Shown here: positions 1 through 5,379 of the stretch, in pieces | Layout: each line of letters starts with the position of its first letter | How positions within the stretch are numbered: the first letter of the stretch is position 1 | Program-made: the position numbers and the translations under genes | Notes under the pieces: generated by a model | Databases searched by the model: none | Seen by the model: the letters and a program-made list of their open reading frames with translations, nothing else | What the model was told of the DNA's origin: nothing | Assembly (NCBI GenBank): GCA_964511385.1 | Contig: CAZEFE010000028.1 | Span: 1 to 5,601, forward strand | Length of the DNA: 5,601 nucleotides | DNA from: CAILHX01 sp964511385 | Lineage (GTDB): Bacteria; Pseudomonadota; Gammaproteobacteria; Burkholderiales; Methylophilaceae | Direction of reading: 5' to 3'

Positions 1-168
1 ATCGTCGCCGCCTTCCTCGCCGCGCATCCCGAGTTCAGGCAGGTCTCCGCGCAGGCGATCCTGGAGAAGCAGGGCGTCGCGCTCGCATGCGGCGAGACGC
101 TGCGCCTCGCGCCGCACACGCACGGCACGGACGGGTTCTTTGCGGCGGTGGTGGAGCGGGTGGGGTGA
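1..168 (+). CDS. rsmB: 16S rRNA (cytosine-967-C5)-methyltransferase RsmB, C-terminal fragment
   Basis: This is the last 55 codons of a gene that begins left of the window, open in frame from base 1 to the TGA at 166-168. RsmB (also called Sun/Fmu) transfers a methyl group from SAM to C967 of 16S rRNA during 30S assembly in the cytoplasm. The visible part holds the usual RsmB tail: a FLAAHPEF helix segment, a short linker, then LRLAPHTHGTDGFFAAVVER. In this family the substrate-facing 'LxPxxHGTDGFF' end sits just before the stop. The catalytic cysteines and the SAM site lie outside the window. The gene is convergent with hepT, with only 9 bp between the two stop codons and no T-rich hairpin terminator. 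Other RsmB/NOP2 methyltransferases share this tail, so the exact family member is likely rather than certain. Confidence 0.85.
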   Translation: MVAAFLAAHPEFRQVSAQAILEKQGVALACGETLRLAPHTHGTDGFFAAVVERVG

Positions 169-177
169 AGCGGCTTT

Positions 178-522
178 TCAGTCCGGCCGGTTCAGCAGTG
201 CCTTGAGCGGATCGGTGAGCGCAGGCAGGTCCTGCTGGACGATATCCCAGAGAATGGCCGGGTCCATTTCGAAATAGACATGGACGATCCGGTTGCGCAT
301 GGCGCGCATGAGATGCCATGGCACGTCGGCGGCGGTGGATTGCACTTCGGCGGGGACATGGTTCGTCGCCTCGCCGATGATGATCAGGTCGGCGCCGACG
401 GCTTTCAGGGTTTTCGCATCGACGCGGAACCGGTCGAAATCCATGCCTGCCACGAACGACTGGATTTCCGCGATGGCATCCAGGATGTCCTGGACCCGTT
501 CGCGCCAGCGCCTAGGCGACAC
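178..522 (-). CDS. hepT: HepT-like HEPN ribonuclease toxin (DUF86)
   Basis: A 114-residue, all-helical HEPN protein, the expected toxin of the MntA-HepT pair. HEPN toxins of this kind cut RNA. The signature RX4HXY is complete: Arg76, His81 and Tyr83 in RNRIVHVYF. In the family, Arg and His form the catalytic site across a dimer, and the Tyr is the residue to which the partner nucleotidyltransferase adds AMP. The downstream DPAILWDIVQQDLPAL helix is also typical. I chose GTG at 522 because GGGGAG lies 7 nt upstream (530-535) and family members start with a similar SPRRWxERVQDIL; a TTG at 537 would add five residues and lies in that Shine-Dalgarno site. The start overlaps the 3' end of mntA by 11 nt, so translation is probably coupled. 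Length and key residues look intact. Confidence 0.92.
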   Translation of the reverse strand: MSPRRWRERVQDILDAIAEIQSFVAGMDFDRFRVDAKTLKAVGADLIIIGEATNHVPAEVQSTAADVPWHLMRAMRNRIVHVYFEMDPAILWDIVQQDLPALTDPLKALLNRPD

Positions 523-802
523 GCAGGCTCTCCCCAAGCACCCGCTCCCGAATGCGCGGCTTCAGGCTTTGCGGCGTACCGAGGTCGACCCGGCAGTGGA
601 GCAGTTCCTCGATGTACTCCTGCAACTCGAAGAAGCGCAGTCCGATGGGCCGGTTGAACTCGACCAGCAGATCGACGTCGCTGTCCGGCCCGGCCTCGTC
701 CCGCGCTACCGAGCCGAACAGGCTCAGGCGGAAGACGCCATAGCGGGCACGCAGCTCGTCGCTGTGCTCGGCAAGAATCTTGATGACCTGGTCACGTTTC
801 AC
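512..802 (-). CDS. mntA: MntA-type minimal nucleotidyltransferase antitoxin
   Basis: A 96-residue protein of the minimal nucleotidyltransferase (MNT) family and the expected antitoxin of the downstream HepT. Characterised MntA proteins add AMP units to the HepT tyrosine and so shut off its RNase. The GSX10DXD motif is present: Gly30-Ser31, then Asp42 and Asp44 in SDVDLLVEF; Asp73 in RVDLGTP is the third metal ligand. The C-terminal SLKPRIRERVL helix is also normal for the family. The GTG at 802 is chosen because family members begin with (M/V)KRDQ and no other start lies before the GS motif. There is no Shine-Dalgarno sequence, and a TATACT -10 ends 7 nt before the GTG, so the mRNA may be leaderless. 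The reading frame is open up to 982, but that part overlaps the sirtuin gene and shows no family resemblance. Confidence 0.92.
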   Translation of the reverse strand: MKRDQVIKILAEHSDELRARYGVFRLSLFGSVARDEAGPDSDVDLLVEFNRPIGLRFFELQEYIEELLHCRVDLGTPQSLKPRIRERVLGESLRVA

Positions 803-809
803 CGTGGCA

Positions 810-835
810 AGTATAGCTGGTCGTCCGGAGTTCAA
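810..835 (-). promoter_or_regulatory. Predicted promoter of mntA-hepT
   Basis: Read on the minus strand, TTGAAC (835-830) is followed by TCCGGA (829-824), 8 nt, then TATACT (815-810), a 5-of-6 match to the sigma-70 -10 box. The gap of 14 nt between the outer hexamers is shorter than the usual 16-18, so the -35 may be weak or the promoter may need an activator. The predicted transcript starts at or next to the GTG of mntA. The same three hexamers occur before vapB. Confidence 0.5.
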
Positions 836-911
836 ACAGGTACCGTGGATCTTGCGGCAGTGATGCACTATCGCCGTGTTGAGGGGGCTGACTTTTCCCG
901 ATTCGGCTGAT

Positions 912-1736
912 CTATCCCCACACTTCCCGAAACAGTTCCGGCAGCACTGCCGACGCATTGCCCTGGATGCCGGCATCGGCATGTTCCGTCAGGGACGTCG
1001 GTGCGGGATTGATCTCGATCACGACGGCGCCGCGCCGGATGGCCCGGTAGGGGATGCTCGCCGCCGGCTCCACTTCCAGCGAACTGCCGACGCAGATGAG
1101 CGCATCGCAGGCATCGGCCGCCTCGAAGGCCGCGCCCAGCACGTGGGGGTCGAGCGGCTCGCCGAACCAGACGATGTCCGGGCGCAGCAGCGCGCCGCAG
1201 GCGGGGCAACGCGGGACGGGGCCGGCTTCGAGGCGCAGGCACGCCAGGTCTTCCCGGCCGGCATAGGGATCGCAGTCGTCGCGCAGGGCATAGCCGCCGC
1301 AGAGATGGCAGATCAGCGGTCCGCGCTCACCGGCGAACAGGGCCTCCTCGTCCACGAAGGGCGCCAGGCGGAAGAGGTTGCCGTGAAGCTCCAGCACATC
1401 GCGGCTGCCCGCCGCGTGGTGGAGGTCGTCGATGTTCTGGGTGATGACCGTCACCCGCCCGACCGCCTCCTGCAGGCGCGCGATGGCCCGATGGCCGGCA
1501 TTCGGCGCCGCCCTGCGCACCGTCCCGGCCAGATGCACGTGCCAGTCCCACACGCGCTGCGGATCGGCGCGGAACGCCTCCGGCGTCGCTACTTCCTGCG
1601 GATCGGTATTCGCCCACAGGCCGGTAAAGCGCTCGCGGAAAGTGGGAATGCCGCTTTCGGCGGAGATGCCGGCGCCGGTGAAGACGGCGATGTTCTTTGT
1701 TTGCTGAAGACGTTGGCGGAGGGAGGGGTCAAGCAT
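912..1736 (-). CDS. SIRT5/CobB-class NAD-dependent protein deacylase (sirtuin)
   Basis: A complete 274-residue Sir2 protein. Sirtuins use NAD+ to remove acyl groups from lysine, giving nicotinamide and O-acyl-ADP-ribose, in the cytoplasm. Motifs in order: GAGISAESGIPTFR (21-34), TQNID (99-103), catalytic His118 in LELHG, zinc cysteines 143/146 and 177/180, LLRPDIVWFGEPLDP (183-197), VGSS (216-219) and EINP (241-244). PNAGH and VVWFGE-like blocks place it with human SIRT5 and E. coli CobB (class III). Two oddities: the Tyr and Arg that read succinyl-lysine in that class are His66 and Leu69 here, and the first CxxC lies about 17 residues later than usual. This argues for deacetylase rather than desuccinylase activity. 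The ATG at 1736 follows an in-frame TAA and has only a weak ribosome site. No extra domain suggests a Sir2 phage-defence protein. mntA begins 109 bp downstream on the same strand. Confidence 0.93.
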   Translation of the reverse strand: MLDPSLRQRLQQTKNIAVFTGAGISAESGIPTFRERFTGLWANTDPQEVATPEAFRADPQRVWDWHVHLAGTVRRAAPNAGHRAIARLQEAVGRVTVITQNIDDLHHAAGSRDVLELHGNLFRLAPFVDEEALFAGERGPLICHLCGGYALRDDCDPYAGREDLACLRLEAGPVPRCPACGALLRPDIVWFGEPLDPHVLGAAFEAADACDALICVGSSLEVEPAASIPYRAIRRGAVVIEINPAPTSLTEHADAGIQGNASAVLPELFREVWG

Positions 1737-1837
1737 TCTTGGGGCTGGGCATCCTGCAAATGCTGCTGCTTACCTATTTTCGTTTAGCTCTTCCATCGCG
1801 ATGATAGGGTCAGGGTCATGGCTATTCAGGCGGCCAG

Positions 1838-1939
1838 TTACGTTGCAGGCTCAATGATCAAACCGGCGTAGTGACTCCCCATTCGCCTTGCCAGTTCAGA
1901 GCAGTATCTGAAATATTTCTCACACTCCGGTTTGTTCAT
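1838..1939 (-). other. Frameshifted C-terminal extension of the upstream unknown gene
   Basis: One base out of frame with the gene at 1920-2348, an open stretch of 33 codons runs from an ATG inside the nine-A tract to a TAA at 1838-1840. It encodes MNKPECEKYFRYCSELARRM, then a GSHYAGLIIEPAT end: an amphipathic helix followed by a beta-strand-like segment, which is what one expects at the end of an alpha/beta domain. It joins smoothly to YVSLCYPGTKK of the upstream frame, whereas the in-frame ending (NEQTGV) looks arbitrary. With eight A's instead of nine the two would form one protein of about 169 residues. It could also be a chance open stretch; the protein-like character is my judgement from reading it. 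Confidence 0.5.
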
Positions 1940-2348
1940 TTTTTTTTGTGCCTGGATAGCACAGGGACACGTAGTAGATCTGTTCTGGGTCTGATTTCAG
2001 AATGACCATCCGCGAAACAAATTTCTTTGAAACCTGATCAGCCCGAAACTTGTCTAGCTCGATCACCACAGCAAATTTATCTCCGATTCCGTAGATGTCG
2101 ACAGAGTCACGGTTTGTCTGGTCTGGGCGGAATTCTGTCTGCCATTTAATTGGTTTTTTTTCATTTGCAAGTCTGGTCATGACTTTTTTCTGGAACTTCT
2201 TGATCACGATCTGCTGTTGAGGCTGAGTAAGACCCGATAAATCGTCCACCCATTCAATATCGGAAATACTTTTGATGATCGAACTCAGAACTTCGTCATC
2301 GCCCTCTTTTACTGAAAGCCTTGGTTTCATAAATTGTCCCGAATCCAT
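1920..2348 (-). CDS. Hypothetical protein, AT-rich, possible PD-(D/E)XK-like fold
   Basis: I do not recognise this 142-residue soluble protein by name; it has no signal peptide or membrane segment. A helical N-terminal half (about residues 17-65) is followed by WQTEFRPDQ, SVDIYG and VVIELDKFRADQVSKKFVSR. The spacing Glu72, Asp84, Glu97-x-Asp99-Lys100 recalls the PD-(D/E)XK nuclease core, but EXDK is not the canonical (D/E)XK, so this is only a suggestion. GC is about 43%, well below the neighbours, a sign of transfer. The ATG at 2348 has no clear ribosome site; Met7 (2330) is preceded by GGGA at 6 nt and may be the true start. It lies 36 bp behind vapC on the same strand and may be read through from the vapBC promoter. 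The C-terminus seems frameshifted at a nine-A run (1939-1947). Confidence 0.72.
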   Translation of the reverse strand: MDSGQFMKPRLSVKEGDDEVLSSIIKSISDIEWVDDLSGLTQPQQQIVIKKFQKKVMTRLANEKKPIKWQTEFRPDQTNRDSVDIYGIGDKFAVVIELDKFRADQVSKKFVSRMVILKSDPEQIYYVSLCYPGTKKNEQTGV

Positions 2349-2384
2349 CGTGTTAGACGCGTTTGACAGGAATACACATCGAGG

Positions 2385-2801
2385 TTAAAGCCACAACCGC
2401 TCAAACGACTGCCCGTTGTCTATTCTGTACGCCGAAAAATCCCGGCAATCGACGGTAATGATTCCGGTGATGCCAAGCGACCCCGCCAGGGTGACGAGAG
2501 CGGCGTCGGTGAAGTCGGGGTCGAGGTTGCGGTATTTCTCGAGGGTCTTGCGGACGGCGGGCAGGTCGGCCACGACGATGTCGTGGATGGCGACGGTGCC
2601 GCGTTCGAGCCATTTCAGCAGCGCCGCCTTGCCGTTCGTGTCGAGGAAGTGGCAGGCTTCGGCGACGACCGGCCAGATCGAATGCAGCCGGATGTTGCCG
2701 GCCTGGGCGAGGAATTCGCGCGCCGAGCGGTGGTGCTTGTCGCTTTTGGCGAACAGCGCGACGAGGAAGCCGGTGTCAACGAGTGCGGCGGTGCTTGTCA
2801 C
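2385..2801 (-). CDS. vapC: VapC-like PIN-domain ribonuclease toxin
   Basis: A 138-residue single PIN domain, the usual length for VapC. PIN toxins are Mg2+-dependent RNases that cut tRNA, rRNA or mRNA when free of their antitoxin. The acidic site is complete: Asp9 in LVDTGFLVALF, Glu48 in PVVAEACHFL, Asp96/Asp99 in LDPDFTDAAL, and Asp118 in TVDCRDFSAYR. The start is GTG at 2801, with GGGAGA 6 nt upstream (2808-2813). The first 26 nt overlap the end of the antitoxin gene, so the two are probably translationally coupled. The RNA target cannot be read from the sequence. The ribbon-helix-helix partner supports a toxin-antitoxin role rather than a housekeeping PIN protein. Confidence 0.9.
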   Translation of the reverse strand: MTSTAALVDTGFLVALFAKSDKHHRSAREFLAQAGNIRLHSIWPVVAEACHFLDTNGKAALLKWLERGTVAIHDIVVADLPAVRKTLEKYRNLDPDFTDAALVTLAGSLGITGIITVDCRDFSAYRIDNGQSFERLWL

Positions 2802-3033
2802 GCAGCTTCTCCCAGACGGCGCGCTTCATCTTGTCGGAGGGTGGCCTGGCCAGGTCGCCCGCGCCGAACAGGTCCGCGCCGAGCTCGTAGGGGGTTTTGT
2901 CTCCGCGCACGATGCGCGAGCACACTTCCCGCACGCCCTGCTTGACGATGTCGGTCTTGCTGCGGGCGCTGCGCTGGCAGGCTTTCTCCAGGAGCCTTTC
3001 TTCTTCCGGGGTCAGGCGGATGGACAGGGGCAT
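2776..3033 (-). CDS. vapB: VapB-like ribbon-helix-helix antitoxin
   Basis: An 85-residue protein that begins with a ribbon-helix-helix DNA-binding domain: strand PLSIRL (2-7), helix about 8-21, turn, helix about 25-39 (SKTDIVKQGVREVCSR). The C-terminal half, with PYELGADLFG (48-57) and a basic tail, is the part expected to wrap and block the PIN toxin. Such antitoxins also repress their own operon as dimers on palindromic operators, and one lies just upstream. I chose the ATG at 3033 because AAGGG sits 7 nt before it. An in-frame ATG at 3066 would add 11 residues, but it lies at the predicted transcription start, next to the operator and without a ribosome site. The 3' end overlaps vapC by 26 nt. 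It is a CopG/RHH-type antitoxin, so the name vapB reflects its PIN partner more than close similarity. Confidence 0.87.
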   Translation of the reverse strand: MPLSIRLTPEEERLLEKACQRSARSKTDIVKQGVREVCSRIVRGDKTPYELGADLFGAGDLARPPSDKMKRAVWEKLRDKHRRTR

Positions 3034-3047
3034 GACGGAACCCTTTT

Positions 3048-3062
3048 GTATTACAGTAATAC
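3048..3062. promoter_or_regulatory. Palindromic operator of the vapBC operon
   Basis: A perfect 15-nt palindrome, GTATTAC, one central base, GTAATAC. It lies between the predicted -10 box (3067-3072) and the vapB ribosome site (3041-3045), so it covers the expected transcription start. This is where an autorepressing ribbon-helix-helix antitoxin would be expected to bind. Binding by VapB itself is inferred. Confidence 0.65.
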
Positions 3063-3066
3063 GCAT

Positions 3067-3094
3067 AGTATAGCCGCCTTTCCGGACGGTTCAA
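3067..3094 (-). promoter_or_regulatory. Predicted promoter of vapBC
   Basis: On the minus strand, TTGAAC (3094-3089, 4 of 6 to the -35 consensus), a 16-nt spacer and TATACT (3072-3067, 5 of 6 to the -10 consensus) make a plausible sigma-70 promoter. The spacer contains TCCGGA (3086-3081), exactly 8 nt before the -10, as in the mntA promoter. It gives the toxin-antitoxin pair a start independent of the Sel1 gene upstream. Confidence 0.65.
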
Positions 3095-3108
3095 GCGCGG
3101 TTCGGCGC

Positions 3109-4815
3109 TCATGGGGCGGGTTGCGCGGCTGGGGAGAGCGGTGGCGCTTGGTCGGCACCGTGCGCTGCCAGCCACCGCCGCGCATCCTCATGCCCACCCT
3201 CCGCCGCCTTTCCGATCCACTTCACGGCTTCCTCCGGGTTGCGCGCCAGGCCGCGGCCTTCGTCGTAGAGGACGCCGAGCGCGTACTGGGCGTCGGCCAG
3301 CCCCTTCTCGGCGGCGGAGAGGAACCACTTCGAGGCTTCGCCGGCGTCGGTTTGCACGCCGTCGCCGAAGAGGAACATTTCGCCGATGGTGTGCTCCGCG
3401 TCCGGCAGCCCCTGCTCGGCGGCGCGGGAAACCCATAGCGCGGCCTCGGCGAAATCCTTTTCCACGCCGGTACCGGAGAGGTAGCAGCGGCCGAGGCGGT
3501 GCTGGGCTTCGGCACTGCCTTTGTCCGCCGCCTTGCGAAGCCAAGCTATAGCTTTGGCGATGTCCGCCTCGACGCCGACGCCGGCCTGGTAGGCCCAGCC
3601 CAGGAGGAACAGGCCGCGCGGCTCGTTCTGCAGGGCGGCCAGACGAATCCATTTGAAGGCGGCATGGTCGTCCCTGGCGATGCCTTCGCCTTTCCAGCAG
3701 GCCAGACCGAGCCGCGTCTGCGCTTCGGCGAGGCCCTGCCGTGCCGCCTTCTCGTACAGGCGCACCGCTGCTTCCTGATCCGGCGCGCTGCCGCCGCGGA
3801 GCATGTCGGCGAGCAGCAGGCAGGCATCCGCCTCGCCCTGCCCGGCGGCCCGGAGCAGCCACTTGCGGGCGAAGGCCTTGTTGCGGACGACGTCGACGCC
3901 CCAGTGATAGGCCATGCCGAGCGCGCGCTGGGCGGGCGGGTGTTCCAGCACGGCGGCGCGCTTGAGCCAGCGCACGGCTTCGGCGCCGTTCTTCGGGATG
4001 CCTTCGCCGCGCAGGAGCAGCATGCCGAGGCTGGTCTGGCATTCGAGGTCGCCGTGCTCGGCGCCGAGGCGGAACCACGCTTCCGCCGCAGCGAGGTCGC
4101 GGGCCGCGTCTTCGCCGCCGAATTCCGCTTTGCGCCCGAGACGCAGTGCAGCTTCATCGCAGCCCCTTTCGGCGGCTCGCCGCAGCCAGTCCGCCGCCAG
4201 TTCCTTGTCGCGGGCGACGGCGTCGCCGCGGGCGTGCATGATGGCGAGCCAGTAGCCTGCCGTGGCATCTCCCGCCTCCCAGGCCAGCAGCAGGTGCTCG
4301 TACGCCTGCGCCGCGTCCTTTTCGAGGAACTCGCTCGCCAGATGCAGGCTGGCCAGGCGGCAGTGCGCCATCGGTTCGCCCAGTTCGGCGGCGGCCTGGT
4401 ACAGCGCGACGGCGGCTTGCGGTTTCAATGCCACGCCGGCGCCTTGCTCATGGGCAACGGCGAGGTTGATCATGCTGCGCGCCTCGTTCTGCAGTATGGC
4501 CAGGCGATACCACTTCTCCATGGCCTGCGGCCCTTCCTCGCACCAGCCCAGGTCATGCAGCTTGCCCATGTGGAACTGAGCCGTCGCATCGCCCTGTTCG
4601 GCGAGCGCGCGAATGGCGGCGACGGCCTCGGGATAGCGGGGCGTGCCGTCGGCATCGGCATCGTCGAGTGCGATCAGGCGCTCCATGGCTTCTTCGAGGT
4701 GGGCGGCGCCTTCCGGCTTGTGGCGCAGGTAGCGCCGGAAGTCCTCCGGGCAGTCGCTGTCTGCGATGGCCTGCCAGATCAGAGCGTCGATGCGGCTGTC
4801 GTCGTAGGTTTTCAT
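3109..4815 (-). CDS. Sel1-like repeat protein, about 13 repeats
   Basis: A 568-residue protein made almost wholly of Sel1-like repeats (SLR, a TPR relative). An N-terminal helical module (about 8-50, with ALIWQAIADSDCPEDFRRYL and a K/F-PEGA turn) is of a type often placed before such repeats. About 13 units of 36 residues run from 76 to 542, each close to the pattern A-x-A-Q-x-x-L-G-x-x-Y-x-x-G-x-G-V, then A-x-x-W-x-x-x-A-A-E-x-G. The tail (551-568) is Ala/Pro-rich. Such solenoids act as protein-binding scaffolds; no enzyme domain is present. There is no signal peptide, so it is expected in the cytoplasm, unlike many secreted SLR proteins. The ATG at 4815 overlaps the stop of the membrane-protein gene as ATGA and has GAGG 7 nt upstream, so the two are likely co-translated and may work together. 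The partner or process is unknown. Confidence 0.93.
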   Translation of the reverse strand: MKTYDDSRIDALIWQAIADSDCPEDFRRYLRHKPEGAAHLEEAMERLIALDDADADGTPRYPEAVAAIRALAEQGDATAQFHMGKLHDLGWCEEGPQAMEKWYRLAILQNEARSMINLAVAHEQGAGVALKPQAAVALYQAAAELGEPMAHCRLASLHLASEFLEKDAAQAYEHLLLAWEAGDATAGYWLAIMHARGDAVARDKELAADWLRRAAERGCDEAALRLGRKAEFGGEDAARDLAAAEAWFRLGAEHGDLECQTSLGMLLLRGEGIPKNGAEAVRWLKRAAVLEHPPAQRALGMAYHWGVDVVRNKAFARKWLLRAAGQGEADACLLLADMLRGGSAPDQEAAVRLYEKAARQGLAEAQTRLGLACWKGEGIARDDHAAFKWIRLAALQNEPRGLFLLGWAYQAGVGVEADIAKAIAWLRKAADKGSAEAQHRLGRCYLSGTGVEKDFAEAALWVSRAAEQGLPDAEHTIGEMFLFGDGVQTDAGEASKWFLSAAEKGLADAQYALGVLYDEGRGLARNPEEAVKWIGKAAEGGHEDARRWLAAHGADQAPPLSPAAQPAP

Positions 4816-5351
4816 CGGGCTGCCTCACTCGCATGGGCCACGGCGACCAGGGCAGCATTGCCGGGGCGGTATTCCGCGTGCCACTGTGCCGGCAGCTTGT
4901 CCACCCGGCGGTAGTCAATCTGCGCGTCGGCAGTCCAGCGATCCCAGCGCACGTAGGCCACCACGCCGTCGCCGGCATGGCGCGTTGCGATGAGTTCGTA
5001 GCGGAAGAACACGGCGACGAAGAGCAGGGCTGCGAAGAAGGCGCAGGTGCGAAGCAGCGGCCGGGCGTAGCGGCCGGCCGCCTCGCGCTCGGCGACGCTG
5101 AAGCCGGCCTCCACCCAGCGCGGCAGGAACAGGCCGAGCCGCAGGAACAGTAGCAACAGGTAAAGCCCGACGCCGAGGAAGGCTGTCGTGGCGGCGGTGC
5201 CGACGACGAGATGAGCGGCGTCAGGGCCATCTTCGACGAAAGCGGCAAAAAGGGTGGCGGGGGCCAGAGCGATCAGGGCCAGTCCGGCCAGCCACAGCCG
5301 AAGCCAACCGCCTGTTCCGCGGCGCCAGACGAATGCAAGATTGGGGTTCAT
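4812..5351 (-). CDS. Hypothetical inner-membrane protein, three predicted helices
   Basis: A 179-residue protein I do not recognise. Hydrophobic segments lie at about 17-39 (LRLWLAGLALIALAPATLFA), 47-70 (ending GLYLLLLFLRLGLF) and 98-117 (LLRTCAFFAALLFVAVFFRY). The last 60 residues are soluble, with aromatic and charged residues (VAYVRWDRWTADAQIDYRRV) and no recognised motif. Start choice: ATG at 5351 has AGGAG 7 nt upstream (5359-5363); the frame is open to 5477, but the extra 42 residues are not hydrophobic and cover the promoter region. The stop overlaps the Sel1-repeat start as ATGA, so the pair probably forms a two-gene operon, and this protein may anchor or signal to the Sel1 scaffold at the membrane. 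That link rests on gene arrangement only. Confidence 0.82.
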   Translation of the reverse strand: MNPNLAFVWRRGTGGWLRLWLAGLALIALAPATLFAAFVEDGPDAAHLVVGTAATTAFLGVGLYLLLLFLRLGLFLPRWVEAGFSVAEREAAGRYARPLLRTCAFFAALLFVAVFFRYELIATRHAGDGVVAYVRWDRWTADAQIDYRRVDKLPAQWHAEYRPGNAALVAVAHASEAAR

Positions 5352-5379
5352 GACATGACTCCTGTGCTCAGGGATTATT

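Noticed and set aside
165..200. Possible terminator between rsmB and hepT
   Set aside because: There is a short CCGGCCGG palindrome but no stable hairpin followed by a T run on either strand.
293..910. Plus-strand open frame (205 codons) opposite mntA-hepT
   Set aside because: It runs across two well-supported overlapping genes and the mntA promoter, so it is antisense noise in GC-rich DNA.
912..1736. Sirtuin as a Sir2-type phage-defence effector (ThsA, DSR or pAgo-associated)
   Set aside because: Those proteins carry extra domains or partner genes. This one is a stand-alone enzyme of normal length in the SIRT5/CobB class, and no such partner is nearby.
876..1787. Plus-strand open frame (303 codons) opposite the sirtuin gene
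   Set aside because: The opposite strand encodes a complete sirtuin with all catalytic motifs; this frame has no family resemblance and no ribosome site of note.
1794..1803. Palindrome CATCGCGATG and nearby tandem AGGGTC AGGGTC
   Set aside because: A 10-bp palindrome and one hexamer doublet are expected by chance, and neither sits at a convincing promoter for the sirtuin gene.
2416..3438. Plus-strand open frame (340 codons) across vapBC and the end of the Sel1 gene
   Set aside because: It spans three genes and a promoter on the other strand and shows no coherent domain.
3499..4914. Long plus-strand open frame (471 codons) opposite the Sel1 gene
   Set aside because: It mirrors the GC-rich codon pattern of the Sel1-repeat gene, has low-complexity composition and no recognisable domain, and crosses into the next gene. 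It is a shadow frame.
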